Shown here piece by piece: positions 51,179 to 62,217 of a stretch of 64,000 nt of DNA. The stretch comes from Kordiimonas lipolytica (GTDB taxonomy: Bacteria; Pseudomonadota; Alphaproteobacteria; Sphingomonadales; Kordiimonadaceae): the NCBI RefSeq assembly GCF_001550065.1, contig NZ_LRUB01000027.1, forward strand, positions 99,927 through 163,926. The letters run 5' to 3'. The position numbers and the translations under genes are program-made. Below the pieces are notes generated by a model, which saw nothing but the letters and a program-made list of their open reading frames with translations, ran no database searches and had not been told where the DNA came from. Positions within the stretch are counted from its first letter, which is position 1. Each line of letters opens with the position of its first letter.

Positions 51179-51811
51179 CTAGCCCAGAATGGCGAACCAG
51201 AGGGTGGCCGCCACGGGGACCAAAACCCCAAGCGCCAGCCAGGGTGACGCCATCCTTGGCGCTTTCTTCGCTTCCGCCTTGGTGCCGGTGATCATGGCGC
51301 GCAGGATGCCCGCCTTCTTGATCAGCGTATAGTAAAGCACCACCAGCACGTGGAAAGTGGCAAGGCCGATCAGCACCAGACCGAGTTGCTTGTGCAGCCG
51401 CGTCAGCGTCCCCGCCCAACTGCCTGCCTCACCGTTCAACGGGCCGGAGAAGAACATGTCATCGGTGGCGAAAAGCCCCATCACCGCCTGCGCCAACAAT
51501 AGGAGAAGCATTGCAACGACGCTGAGCGCCCCCAGCGGGTTATGCCCGGCGCATTTCGCAGTGTCGCCATGCCTCAAGTATCCCATGATGGCCTTGGGGC
51601 CTCGCACGAAGCTGCTGAACCGGGCGCTTTCAGAGCCCACAAGCCCCCACAGGATGCGCCAGACCATCAGGATCAGGATCGTCACGCCCGCATAGGTGTG
51701 CATATCGGCATAGATGCCGAATTTGTCCTGAAACGCCGAATAAGCCGCCATGACAAACGCAACGACCAGCGTCCAATGGAAAAGTCTGATGGCAATGTCC
51801 CAGATTTTCAT
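51179..51811 (-). CDS. Cytochrome b561-family membrane protein
   Basis: The 210-residue protein has four main hydrophobic helices and the family haem histidines: IRLFHWTLV (about 12), MHTYAGVTIL (about 38), and LHKQLG plus LATFHVLVVLYY in the C-terminal helices. It likely passes electrons between the quinone pool and periplasmic acceptors such as the neighbouring cytochrome c'. It lies 10 bases after the E1-beta gene, possibly in the same transcript. Confidence 0.92.
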   Translation of the reverse strand: MKIWDIAIRLFHWTLVVAFVMAAYSAFQDKFGIYADMHTYAGVTILILMVWRILWGLVGSESARFSSFVRGPKAIMGYLRHGDTAKCAGHNPLGALSVVAMLLLLLAQAVMGLFATDDMFFSGPLNGEAGSWAGTLTRLHKQLGLVLIGLATFHVLVVLYYTLIKKAGILRAMITGTKAEAKKAPRMASPWLALGVLVPVAATLWFAILG

Positions 51812-51820
51812 AAGCCCTCC

Positions 51821-52825
51821 TTATGCGGATGCCAGCGTGCGAGCCGCATTCAGAATTTCATCCACGCCCGGCAGCCATACGGCTTCCGCCTTGCGGCCAT
51901 AGGGCACCGGCACGTCCGGCGGTGTGACCGAAACCGGCGCCGCCGTCAGGCTGGAGAAGGCGCTTCTTGCCACGAAGGCCGTCAGCTGATCGGCGAACCC
52001 GCCAAAGGCTGCATCTTCCGCCGCAACCAACAGCCGCCCTGTCTTTTTCACGCTCGCCAGAATCATGGCTTCATCAAGCGGCTTGATGGTGCGCGGGTCG
52101 ATAATCTCGACGCTGATACCCTCTGCCGCGAGCGTGTCGGCTGCCTCCACAGCCTTGTGCACGAAGGCAGAGACCGCCACAACGGTCAGGTCTGTGCCCT
52201 CACGCATCAGGCGCCCCTTGCCGATCGGCACAGGCGGTAGCTCGTCCGGAACATCCTCAGCAAAATCATAAAGGCCCTTGTGTTCCATGATCACGGTTGG
52301 GCCCTTGGCCTTGACCGCAGACTTCAGAAGCCCTGCCGCATCCGCAGGTGTGCTGGGGCATACGACGGTCAGCCCCGCGACGGATGCCAGCATGCCGAAG
52401 GTGGACTGGCTGTGCATGGCGCCTGAGCCGTCCCCCGCGCCCATGGTGGTGCGGATGGTGAGCGGAAGATCAAACCGCCCATTAGAGAGAAAGCGCGCCT
52501 TCGCCGCCTGGTTCATGATCTGGTCAAAGCAGACGCCCATGAAATCACAGAACATTACCTCGACAATCGGCTTCAAGCCGGTCATGGCCGCACCCGTGGC
52601 CATACCGACAAAGGCGGTCTCCGATATGGGCGTGTCGATCACCCGGCCTTCGCCGAATTTGGCTGCGAGACCGCTGGTCACCCCGAACACGCCGCCGAGC
52701 TCAAGCCCGCCGTCAACCCCGCTGCCGCCGCGGATGTCTTCACCGATCACCAGCGACCGCTCGTCTGCAGCCATGATGTCATGGTGGGCGCGGTTCAGCG
52801 CTTCGGAAATGCTCATGCGGGTCAT
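51821..52825 (-). CDS. Thiamine-dependent 2-oxo acid dehydrogenase E1, beta subunit
   Basis: The 334 residues match the acetoin/pyruvate-type E1-beta: VIGEDIRGG, VIDTPISETAFVGMATGAAMTGLKP (cofactor side), MGAGDGSGAMHSQS and EIIDPRTIKPLDEAMIL. It forms an alpha2-beta2 enzyme with the upstream gene, which it overlaps by four bases (ATGA). No E2 or E3 gene follows, so the complex must use partners from elsewhere. Confidence 0.93.
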   Translation of the reverse strand: MTRMSISEALNRAHHDIMAADERSLVIGEDIRGGSGVDGGLELGGVFGVTSGLAAKFGEGRVIDTPISETAFVGMATGAAMTGLKPIVEVMFCDFMGVCFDQIMNQAAKARFLSNGRFDLPLTIRTTMGAGDGSGAMHSQSTFGMLASVAGLTVVCPSTPADAAGLLKSAVKAKGPTVIMEHKGLYDFAEDVPDELPPVPIGKGRLMREGTDLTVVAVSAFVHKAVEAADTLAAEGISVEIIDPRTIKPLDEAMILASVKKTGRLLVAAEDAAFGGFADQLTAFVARSAFSSLTAAPVSVTPPDVPVPYGRKAEAVWLPGVDEILNAARTLASA

Positions 52826-53790
52826 GACTGTGCCTCCTTGATATAGGCATCAAGAGCCGTGTCGCTGACATCGGGCGCCGCGATGGCTTTATCAATAACG
52901 GCACAGGCCCGTTCATGGGCGCGGTGCTTCATGTCCTCAACGAGCCCTGAAGGCACATCGCGGTTCAAAATCATCGCCTCCAGCCGCTGCAGCGGGTCAG
53001 CCGCCTGGCTGTCTGCGGCCCGGTATTTTTCCTCATCCCCATGATAGTGGCCGGACAGGCGCGGCACGCTGGCCTCAAGGAAGGCGGGCGAACCGGATGT
53101 GCGCACCCAGCTTACAAGCCGTTCAGCCGTCTTGGCGGATTCAACCGGGTCCGTGCCGTCTACATGATCGGCGGCAAGGCCAAAGGCGCGCGCGCGCCCC
53201 AATAGGCTTGTGCCGCCCGCCGAATAACTGGAGGCAGTGGACTGGCCAAAGCCATTGTTTTCGCACACAAACAAAATGGGAAGCTTGAGCACAACAGCCA
53301 GATTGAGCGATTCCATCACCGCGCCCTGGTTGGCCGCCCCGTCACCAAAATAGCTGACGGCGATACCGCCGGTCTCAAGCGTTTTGGCGCTGAGCGCGGC
53401 ACCAAGTGCGAGCGGCACCTGCCCGCCAACAATGCCGTTTGACCCCAGAAAACCGCTTTCGGGCGCGATCAGATGCTGCGTGCCCCCAAGCCCACGCGAA
53501 AGCCCGCCTTCGCGGCCAAGGATTTCACATGCCAGCGCCTGCGGGTCTACCCCGAGTGAAAGCGCGATGCCGTGGCTGCGGTGCGAGCCGGTCACCTGGT
53601 CTTTCTTGGGGTCCAGCGCGGATGCGACCGCAAGTTCAAGTATCTCTGCCCCGTTTGAAAGGTGCACCAGCCCCGGCACCTCGCCCGCGTCCGCCGCAGC
53701 CGCCAGCGCGCCTTCGAACGCCCGAATGAAATGGGCCTTTTCAAACAGCGATGTCAGGTCTTCAAGTTCCATAAACGGTCCGTATACCAT
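52822..53790 (-). CDS. Thiamine-dependent 2-oxo acid dehydrogenase E1, alpha subunit
   Basis: The 322 residues carry the thiamine-pyrophosphate motif GDGAANQGAVMESLNLA (GDG...N, about residues 166-182), ENNGFGQST and SHRSHG (about 70-75) typical of E1-alpha of the AcoA/PdhA type. Either ATG 53790 (AGGGAAG site) or 53772 could be used. Oxidative decarboxylation of acetoin, pyruvate or branched 2-oxo acids are all possible. Confidence 0.93.
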   Translation of the reverse strand: MVYGPFMELEDLTSLFEKAHFIRAFEGALAAAADAGEVPGLVHLSNGAEILELAVASALDPKKDQVTGSHRSHGIALSLGVDPQALACEILGREGGLSRGLGGTQHLIAPESGFLGSNGIVGGQVPLALGAALSAKTLETGGIAVSYFGDGAANQGAVMESLNLAVVLKLPILFVCENNGFGQSTASSYSAGGTSLLGRARAFGLAADHVDGTDPVESAKTAERLVSWVRTSGSPAFLEASVPRLSGHYHGDEEKYRAADSQAADPLQRLEAMILNRDVPSGLVEDMKHRAHERACAVIDKAIAAPDVSDTALDAYIKEAQS

Positions 53791-53950
53791 ACGCTTCCCT
53801 ACCCGGGGTTTAGCGAAATTTGTCGGCCTTAACCACAGTTTTACCCATGTCCTGCATTAAATAGGTGTAATTTTGTCAGAAATGCGCAATAAGGCGCTGT
53901 AAATCTGTTGACTCCTTAGCCAGACATGCCCATATGTGTGTCAATTCAGA

Positions 53951-53971
53951 GTAAATTGGTAAGAATTTACC
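53951..53971. promoter_or_regulatory. Nested palindrome upstream of the SUF operon, candidate Fe-S regulator site
   Basis: GTAAATT (53951-53957) and AATTTAC (53964-53970) are perfect arms; GGTAA...TTACC (53958-53971) is nested inside. It lies about 54 bases before the regulator start codon, the expected place for autoregulation by an IscR/Rrf2 protein or iron control of the whole operon. Confidence 0.55.
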
Positions 53972-54024
53972 GATATGGTTTGAACTGGCGCCCCGCAACG
54001 GGGTGAGAGAGCAAGGACAAGACA

Positions 54025-54495
54025 GTGATCCGGCTAACCAATCTAGCAGACTATGCCGTCGTGTTAATGTGCGAAATGTCGCATGCCGACGCGCGCCTCA
54101 GCGCGCAAGACCTTTCAGGTGCCACCAGCATCCCGGCGCCCACTGTTGCCAAAATCCTGAATGCCCTTGGCAAGGCCGGGCTTCTTGCGTCGCATCGCGG
54201 GCTCAAGGGCGGTTTCTCATTGTCAAAACCCGCGGATGAGATTTCTGTCGCTGACATTATCGAAGCCATCGATGGCCCGATTTCGCTGACGCACTGCGCC
54301 GAAACGGGCTCAAGCGACTGCAGCTTCGATGATATCTGCCACATGCGCCCGCGCTGGCAATTGATCAACAATGCAGTCCGCGGCGCGCTTGAGGACGTAA
54401 AGCTCTCTGCACTCGCAGGCCCCGAAGGCACTTTTGACCTGGCCTCGCGCTTCGAGCAGAAGGCACAGGCCGACAAGAAGGCCGCAACGGCCTGA
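54025..54495 (+). CDS. IscR/Rrf2-type SUF system regulator
   Basis: The 156-residue GTG-started protein has the Rrf2 winged helix (IRLTNLADYAVVLMCEMSH, IPAPTVAKILNALGKAGLLASHRGLKGGF). It has three cysteines in HCAETGSSDCSFDDICHM (about residues 92-109) that coordinate an Fe-S cluster. It matches the SUF-associated Rrf2 regulator subfamily, which senses Fe-S status and controls the operon. SufB follows after 69 bases. Confidence 0.93.
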   Translation: MIRLTNLADYAVVLMCEMSHADARLSAQDLSGATSIPAPTVAKILNALGKAGLLASHRGLKGGFSLSKPADEISVADIIEAIDGPISLTHCAETGSSDCSFDDICHMRPRWQLINNAVRGALEDVKLSALAGPEGTFDLASRFEQKAQADKKAATA

Positions 54496-54564
54496 GGCCA
54501 CTGAAACGAAGCGCCAAGCGAGTCGTCAGTTTATTGAGTATGGATAACGTAAGGAGCCGCCACC

Positions 54565-56034
<1,470 letters not shown>

Positions 56035-56049
56035 AGTGGATAGATAAAG

Positions 56050-56787
56050 ATGCTTAAGATCAAAGACCTCCATGTAACCATCGCCGACAAGGAAATCCTG
56101 AAGGGCGTTTCCCTTGAGATCAAGGCCGGTGAAACCCACGCCATCATGGGCCTCAACGGCGCCGGCAAATCCACGCTCGCCAACACCATCGCGGGCCGCG
56201 ACGATTATGAAATCACCTCTGGCTCCATTGAGTTCATGGGCAAGAACATGCTGGAAATGGATCCGCACGAGCGTGTGGCCGCCGGCCTGTTCCTGGGTTT
56301 CCAGTATCCGGTGGAAATCCCTGGCGTGTCGAACCTGAATTTCCTGCGTACTGCCCTCAATAGCGTGCGCAAGCAGAATGGCCAGGATGATATGTCTGCG
56401 GCGGACTTCATGAAGCTCGTACGCGAGAAAGCCAAGCTCCTGGGCATGGACCCGGACATGCTGAAGCGCTTTGTCAACGTGGGCTTCTCAGGCGGCGAGA
56501 AAAAGCGGAACGAGATGGTGCAGATGGCCGTTCTCGACCCCAAGCTCGCCGTACTGGATGAGACCGACAGTGGCCTTGATATCGATGCGCTCAAAACCGT
56601 GGCGGAAGGCATCAATGTGCAGCGCCGCGAAGACACGGCAGTGCTTCTGATCACTCACTATCAGCGCCTGCTTGATTACGTGCAGCCCGACCATGTGCAT
56701 GTGATGATCGACGGCAGGATCGTGAAATCGGGCGGCAAGGAACTGGCGCTTGAGCTTGAAGAAAAAGGCTATGCGGACGTGGCCTAG
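56050..56787 (+). CDS. sufC: Fe-S assembly ATPase SufC
   Basis: The 245-residue ABC ATPase has Walker A GLNGAGKST (about 35-43), the SufC-type signature FSGGEKKRNEMVQ, Walker B LAVLDETDSGLD and H-loop LLITHYQRLL. It drives the conformational change of SufBD during cluster formation. Confidence 0.98.
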   Translation: MLKIKDLHVTIADKEILKGVSLEIKAGETHAIMGLNGAGKSTLANTIAGRDDYEITSGSIEFMGKNMLEMDPHERVAAGLFLGFQYPVEIPGVSNLNFLRTALNSVRKQNGQDDMSAADFMKLVREKAKLLGMDPDMLKRFVNVGFSGGEKKRNEMVQMAVLDPKLAVLDETDSGLDIDALKTVAEGINVQRREDTAVLLITHYQRLLDYVQPDHVHVMIDGRIVKSGGKELALELEEKGYADVA

Positions 56788-56831
56788 GCCACACCGTACA
56801 CAGCCATCCACAAATGGGTTAGGGACCATTT

Positions 56832-58124
56832 ATGAATGACGCGGTAACAAAAAGCTACCAAGACCAAGCCGAAAGCCTGAAGGGCTCGATCGCGGGCATG
56901 GACGGTGCGCGCGCCCAGGCAATGAGTGACTTCGTCGCCCACGGTTTCCCGACAGCCCGGTCGGAAGACTGGCGCTACAGCGACTTGCGTGACCTGCGCG
57001 GCAAGGCCTTCGCGCCCGCCACCCACGCAGGCGAAAAACCCACGATCCCGGAAGCCTTCGGTGAAACGGCGGCGCGCTTCGTGTTCGTGAATGGCCGCTT
57101 CAGCGAAAGCCGGTCCGACATGGGTGACCTGTGGCAGGCAGCATCCGTGCGGCCGCTGGCGAACCATTTCATGGCCAACCCGGACCGGGCGAACGAACTG
57201 GTGCGCGGCCGCGACGGTGTCTCGCAGCTGAATACCGCGCTTGCCAAAGACGGCATGGTGATTGCGATCCCCGCAGGCGTGGAGATCGACGACCCGGTTG
57301 AGATCATCCATATCATGACAAATACGGCAGACCGCGCCGCCCATACCCGCCATATCATTGAGCTGGGTGAAGGCGCGAGCGCCCATATTGTTGAGCGCTT
57401 CATCGGCGACGACGGCGCATATTGGACCAACAGCATCCTGCAGGGGCGCGTGGCTGAGGGCGCGAAGCTGAGCCACACCCGGCTGCAGGAAGAAGGCGCG
57501 GCTGCCATCCACACCGGCAAGGTGTTTGCGGGCGTAGGCGCGGGCGGCCAGTATCACGCCTGTAACCTGTCGCTTGGCGGCAAGGTTGCGCGGTTTGAGG
57601 CGCATGTGCGCCTGATGTCTGACGAAAGCCGGGCCACGGTGGACGGTGTGGCCCTTGCGGCCACCGGCCAAAGCCATGACACGCTGACGCACATCAGCCA
57701 CACCATGCCGCACACCACCAGCGACCAGATTTTCCGCACGGTGGCCGACAGCCGCGGCAAGACCAGTTTCCAGGGCAAAGTGACTGTAAACAAAGACGCG
57801 CAGAAGGTGGAAGCCGACCAGAGCTTCAAGGCGCTGGTGTTCGACCGCACGGCGGAAGCAAACGCCAAGCCCGAGCTTGAAATTTTCGCCGACGATGTCA
57901 AATGCAGCCATGGCGCCACGGTGGGTGACCTGGACGCGAAAGCGATCTTTTACCTGACCAGCCGCGGCATCGACCCGGTGACCGCGCGCCAGATGCTGGT
58001 GGAAGCCTTCGCAGCCTCCGCGCTTGAGCGCATAGAAAACGAGCCCGTGCGCGACGCCCTGATGGCGCGTGTGGGCGACTGGATGACGGCGCGCGCGGAC
58101 AAGCCCGTCCCTGAGAGCAAGTAA
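56832..58124 (+). CDS. sufD: Fe-S cluster assembly protein SufD
   Basis: The 430-residue SufD is paralogous to SufB and completes the SufBC2D complex. Features are RSEDWRYSDLR near the N-terminus, the beta-helix with AHIVERFIGDDGAYWTNSI and the conserved C-terminal EIFADDVKCSHGATVGDLD with the invariant His and Cys. AGGGACC ribosome site. Confidence 0.97.
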   Translation: MNDAVTKSYQDQAESLKGSIAGMDGARAQAMSDFVAHGFPTARSEDWRYSDLRDLRGKAFAPATHAGEKPTIPEAFGETAARFVFVNGRFSESRSDMGDLWQAASVRPLANHFMANPDRANELVRGRDGVSQLNTALAKDGMVIAIPAGVEIDDPVEIIHIMTNTADRAAHTRHIIELGEGASAHIVERFIGDDGAYWTNSILQGRVAEGAKLSHTRLQEEGAAAIHTGKVFAGVGAGGQYHACNLSLGGKVARFEAHVRLMSDESRATVDGVALAATGQSHDTLTHISHTMPHTTSDQIFRTVADSRGKTSFQGKVTVNKDAQKVEADQSFKALVFDRTAEANAKPELEIFADDVKCSHGATVGDLDAKAIFYLTSRGIDPVTARQMLVEAFAASALERIENEPVRDALMARVGDWMTARADKPVPESK

Positions 58125-58135
58125 AGAGTAAAGCG

Positions 58136-59380
58136 ATGATTGAGGCAGCACCGATAATTCAAGGCCTGGATGTGGCGAAAGTCCGCAAGGATTTCCCGAT
58201 CCTCAGTGAAACCGTCTACGGCAAGCCGCTGACGTTCCTGGATACTGCTGCGTCGGCCCAGAAGCCGCGCGTTGTGATCGAGGCGGAAAAAGAGCTCTAT
58301 GAGCATTATTATGCCAACATCCACCGCGGCGTTTACAAGTTCAGCCAGGATGCGACCGAGGCTTACGAGGCCACGCGCGAAACGGTGAAGGATTTCATCG
58401 GTGCGGCCAAGTCCAAGGAATGCATCTTCGTGCGCGGCGCGACCGAAGGCATCAACCTTGTGGCCCAAGCCTGGGGCCGGACGTTCTTAAGCGAAGGCGA
58501 TGAGATCATCCTTTCGGAGATGGAGCACCATTCCAACATCGTGCCGTGGCAGATGATCGCCGAAGAGCGAGGCGCGAAGATCCGCGTGATCCCGGTTCAT
58601 GACGACGGCTCGCTGGATATGGACGCCTACAAGGGCTTGCTCTCAGGCCGCACCAAGATGGTCGCGGTGGCGCATATCTCCAACTCCATCGGGGTCGTGA
58701 ACCCGGTCAAGGACATCATCCGCATGGCGCACGACGCGGGCGCCGTGACGCTGATTGACGGCTGCCAGGCCGCCCCGCACCTCAAAATCGACGTGCAAGA
58801 CCTTGACGCTGATTTCTACGCCTTCTCCGCCCACAAGGCCTACGGCCCCACCGGCATCGGCGTGATTTACGGCAAGGAAGACCTGCTGGACAAAATGCCG
58901 CCATGGCAGGGCGGCGGGGACATGATCTCCACCGTCACGTTTGAAAAAACCACCTTCAACGACCTGCCGCACAAGTTCGAGGCAGGCACGCCCAACATTG
59001 CAGGCGGCATCGCCATGAAGCATGCGCTGGATTACATCACCGCACTTGGGTATGAGAACATCCACGCGCACGAGCAGGCGCTGCTGGAATACGCGACACG
59101 CGAGCTTGGCGCCTTCAACAGCCTGCGCATCATTGGCACGGCAGCGGAGAAGGGCGCGCTCATCAGCTTCACCATGGAGCACGCGCACCCGCACGATATC
59201 GGCACCATCCTGGACCGCCAGGGTATCGCCGTGCGCGCCGGCCACCACTGCGCCCAGCCGATCATGGACCGCTTCGGCGTGCCGGGCACCGTGCGCGCCA
59301 GCTTCGGCATCTATAACGACACATCAGACGTGGACCGCCTGGTTGCGGGCCTTAAAAAAGTAACGGACATCTTTGGATGA
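58136..59380 (+). CDS. sufS: Cysteine desulfurase SufS
   Basis: This PLP enzyme withdraws sulfur from cysteine. The 414 residues show FLDTAASAQKP, SEMEHHSNIVPWQ, a PLP lysine in FSAHKAYGPTGIGV (about residue 230) and the active-site cysteine in RAGHHCAQP (about 368), the group II arrangement. A separate SufE sulfur acceptor is not in this operon. It overlaps the next gene by four bases. Confidence 0.97.
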   Translation: MIEAAPIIQGLDVAKVRKDFPILSETVYGKPLTFLDTAASAQKPRVVIEAEKELYEHYYANIHRGVYKFSQDATEAYEATRETVKDFIGAAKSKECIFVRGATEGINLVAQAWGRTFLSEGDEIILSEMEHHSNIVPWQMIAEERGAKIRVIPVHDDGSLDMDAYKGLLSGRTKMVAVAHISNSIGVVNPVKDIIRMAHDAGAVTLIDGCQAAPHLKIDVQDLDADFYAFSAHKAYGPTGIGVIYGKEDLLDKMPPWQGGGDMISTVTFEKTTFNDLPHKFEAGTPNIAGGIAMKHALDYITALGYENIHAHEQALLEYATRELGAFNSLRIIGTAAEKGALISFTMEHAHPHDIGTILDRQGIAVRAGHHCAQPIMDRFGVPGTVRASFGIYNDTSDVDRLVAGLKKVTDIFG

Positions 59381-59907
59381 TGGATACAGATAAAGAACGC
59401 GATATCATGGACCTTTCAAGCCCTGCTGCGGGCGCTGAAGTGCCGGATGAGAACCAGCCGAAAGCGGCGGTTGAGCGCCCGACTGTGAGCCCACAGGAAG
59501 GCGGCTATTTCCTCAACAAGTTCCTGGAGCAGGACCGCAATGAGGAAACGGCTGAGGACGCAAGCACGCCTGCAAAGGCTGGCGGCACCCCGCCTGCGTC
59601 AAAAGACGAGCTTGAAGCGCGCATTGTTGAAGCGCTCCGTGAAATCTATGACCCGGAAATCCCGGTCAATATCTATGAGATGGGCCTGATTTACGGCATC
59701 GACATCGATGACGACTGGAACGTCAAGGTGACCATGACGCTCACGACCCCCCACTGCCCTGTGGCCGAAAGCATGCCCGGCGAGGTGGAGCTGAAGGTGA
59801 ACAGCGTTGAAGGCGTGAACGGCACCGAAGTGTCGCTGGTGTGGGAACCGGCATGGGATATGTCCAACATGTCAGACGAGGCCCGGCTTGAACTGGGGCT
59901 TCTTTAA
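59377..59907 (+). CDS. sufT: SufT-like DUF59 (MIP18) protein
   Basis: The 176 residues have a variable acidic N-terminus of about 80 residues and a DUF59 domain (ALREIYDPEIPVNIYEMGLIYG and TLTTPHCPVAE with the conserved cysteine). SufT proteins help maturation or transfer of Fe-S clusters. The start at 59377 overlaps sufS; an internal ATG at 59407 is possible. Confidence 0.9.
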   Translation: MMDTDKERDIMDLSSPAAGAEVPDENQPKAAVERPTVSPQEGGYFLNKFLEQDRNEETAEDASTPAKAGGTPPASKDELEARIVEALREIYDPEIPVNIYEMGLIYGIDIDDDWNVKVTMTLTTPHCPVAESMPGEVELKVNSVEGVNGTEVSLVWEPAWDMSNMSDEARLELGLL

Positions 59908-59930
59908 GCCCACATTCGCTATAGGAGAAA

Positions 59931-60260
59931 ATGATGGCAGTAATCCAGATTACAGACCGCGCCGCAGAGCATATCAAGGCGATCCTGGCGAAAAACGAAA
60001 GCGCCGTGGGCATCAAGCTGGGCACCAGCACCCATGGCTGCTCGGGGCTTGGATACACGGTCGATTATGTCGAGGAACCGGTGGACGACTTTGAGCTTGT
60101 CGAAGACAAGGGCGTGAAGGTGTTTGTGGACAGGAAATCACTTCTGTTTCTGCTGGGCACCGAAATGGACTGGGAAGACAGCATGTTTTCAACCGGCTTC
60201 AAATTCACCAACCCGAACGAGAAGGGCCGCTGCGGCTGCGGCGAAAGCTTCCACGTTTAG
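59931..60260 (+). CDS. sufA: A-type Fe-S carrier protein SufA
   Basis: The 109-residue HesB/IscA-family carrier has the three cluster cysteines: GCSGLGYTV (about 41-49) and CGCGESFHV at the C-terminus. AGGAG lies four bases before the ATG. It closes the SUF operon. Confidence 0.97.
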   Translation: MMAVIQITDRAAEHIKAILAKNESAVGIKLGTSTHGCSGLGYTVDYVEEPVDDFELVEDKGVKVFVDRKSLLFLLGTEMDWEDSMFSTGFKFTNPNEKGRCGCGESFHV

Positions 60261-60362
60261 AAGAGCCAATGCCGCTCTACCTATCCATTTTATTTGGCGG
60301 ATATTTCATGTTAGTGGGTAAATAAAGTTCAACTTTGCAGTATAGGCTCAAGCAAGAAATTT

Positions 60363-61067
60363 ATGAACCACCGTCACATATTCAGGATGACATACTTTCA
60401 AAATATACCAATATTCCTTCGTGATGGATTTGTTGGCTCAAAAAATCATATGCCACTTCAAAGGTGTTTTCAGACCTCTTACGCCAACATTGTACAGAGA
60501 AGAAATTCAACAGATTTTTTCACCCCATGCAATAGTTCCGTGAATGATTTTGTCCCATTTTATTTCTCACCTCTAACGAAGATGGCCTATACTATTCATG
60601 CTGGAAACGTGCACCTGGTTAATCCCAACGGACTTGATTTAGGTATCGCCAACATGCAGGACCTTGTCTTTCTTGTCTGTGACGTCACCAAAATTGCAGC
60701 CAACAATCTACACTTTTGGTTTTCTGACGTAGCCTGCAACACACTCTCGCAAATACCCAAATATGATAATGATCTAAACAACCTTGATGCACATGTAGAC
60801 TGGCACGTCTTTGACGAACAACCAATCCGAGCTTCCATCCCACAAATTGGTTACCCTGGCGTGTGCCAATGGCAACACGACACAGACTCTCGGCCAAACC
60901 GGGCATCGAAAAGAATGGCAGAATTTCTCGTTAAAGATGTTTTGCCATTGGAAGTCCTGGAGTGTATCGTTGTAAAGAGGGACGAGATCAAAATCCAAAT
61001 TGAGAACTGGCTGTCTGAATCCGATATAAACATACCGGTTTATACGAACACTGGATGCTATTATTAA
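60363..61067 (+). CDS. darT: DarT-type DNA ADP-ribosyltransferase toxin
   Basis: DarT (formerly DUF4433) attaches ADP-ribose to thymidine in single-stranded DNA and stops replication. The 234 residues show the conserved TYFQNIPIFLRDGF, FVPFYFSPLTKMAYTIH and RMAEFLVKDVLPLEVLE with the catalytic glutamate (about 194). Codons are clearly AT-richer than the SUF operon before it. DarG starts directly after its stop codon, so the pair is translated together. Confidence 0.93.
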   Translation: MNHRHIFRMTYFQNIPIFLRDGFVGSKNHMPLQRCFQTSYANIVQRRNSTDFFTPCNSSVNDFVPFYFSPLTKMAYTIHAGNVHLVNPNGLDLGIANMQDLVFLVCDVTKIAANNLHFWFSDVACNTLSQIPKYDNDLNNLDAHVDWHVFDEQPIRASIPQIGYPGVCQWQHDTDSRPNRASKRMAEFLVKDVLPLEVLECIVVKRDEIKIQIENWLSESDINIPVYTNTGCYY

Positions 61068-62114
61068 ATGCCCATCATCTACAAAAAAGGGAATATGTTT
61101 GACGATCCGTCTGAGGCGATCGTGAACACCGTTAACTGTGTAGGTGTAATGGGTAAGGGTGTTGCCTTAGAATTCAAACGTCGCTGGCCTGAAAATTTTA
61201 AAGCCTATAAAAAATTGTGCGATCAAAAGCAGCTCTCCCCTGGCCATATGTTCATTTACGACAATGGCGGTATGCTCGTCGAAAGCGGTCCTAGGTATTT
61301 GATCAACTTTCCAACCAAGCAACATTGGCGGGCTAAGTCGAAAATGTCCTATATCAGTGAGGGTTTAGACGACTTTGTTATCCAAGTCCAAAAGCTAGGT
61401 ATTAAGTCTGTTGCAGTCCCACCTCTTGGATGTGGCAACGGAGGACTTCCTTGGAACGATGTCCGCAAAGTCATTGAATCAAAACTAGCCGGTATTGACG
61501 GTGTTGATTTCGTTGTCTATGCGCCCAAAAATCACTTTAGTTCTCCCGAATACGAGAATATTCCACCTAAGATGACATTGGCACGCGCAGCCTTAGTCAA
61601 GGCTGTGGGAGATTTCGAAGTATTCTTTGGTGGCCACTTAACACGCATAAGCCTTCAAAAGATTATTTACTTTCTTCAAGCTCTTGGAGTGCCATTTAAT
61701 CTTAAATTCACTCGGAACACCCACGGTCCATATTCAGAGTCTTTGAATACAATATTGTCTGAGTTCGAACGCCTGAATTACATTAGTGGTTTCTCCAAAG
61801 CGGAGGCAGAAATTCAAGCGACAAGAGCCGCTTACAGCCAAGCAGATGAATTTTTGTCGTCAGAACGAGATACATCCACTAATGAGATTATCCAAAAACT
61901 CGGGCTCTTAATTGAGGGCTATGAAAGCCCGTTTGGCATGGAGCTTTTAGCTAGCGTTCATTATCTCCACGAGGTTGAAGGCATTCATCGCAAAGCAGAG
62001 ATTATCAGCGCGATTAAGTCGTGGAATGATCACAAAAGCAGAAACTTTACTGATGCTTCAATATCGACTGCCTTCTTAAGACTCAACGAAGACGGACTAA
62101 TTCAAGCCCATTAG
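61068..62114 (+). CDS. darG: DarG antitoxin (macrodomain ADP-ribosyl hydrolase)
   Basis: The 348-residue antitoxin has an N-terminal macrodomain (GNMFDDPSEAIVNTVNCVGVMGKG and FPTKQHWRAKSKMSYISEGL, then VPPLGCGNGGLPW) that removes ADP-ribose from DNA. Its C-terminal domain (about 170-348) blocks DarT by contact. The start codon follows the darT stop with no spacer. The pair has anti-phage function in other bacteria. Confidence 0.93.
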   Translation: MPIIYKKGNMFDDPSEAIVNTVNCVGVMGKGVALEFKRRWPENFKAYKKLCDQKQLSPGHMFIYDNGGMLVESGPRYLINFPTKQHWRAKSKMSYISEGLDDFVIQVQKLGIKSVAVPPLGCGNGGLPWNDVRKVIESKLAGIDGVDFVVYAPKNHFSSPEYENIPPKMTLARAALVKAVGDFEVFFGGHLTRISLQKIIYFLQALGVPFNLKFTRNTHGPYSESLNTILSEFERLNYISGFSKAEAEIQATRAAYSQADEFLSSERDTSTNEIIQKLGLLIEGYESPFGMELLASVHYLHEVEGIHRKAEIISAIKSWNDHKSRNFTDASISTAFLRLNEDGLIQAH

Positions 62115-62217
62115 TAACAAACAACACCTCCCCCACTGCGACCATTTTACCCCCTGACAGATAGTTGAACGCACGTTAAGCTAACTCATTGATTTGTGGG
62201 CTAGTGGAGGCGCGTTC

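Noticed and set aside
56784..58151. 455-codon minus-strand open frame opposite sufD
   Set aside because: Antisense to sufD; composition is that of a complementary strand and no motif is present.
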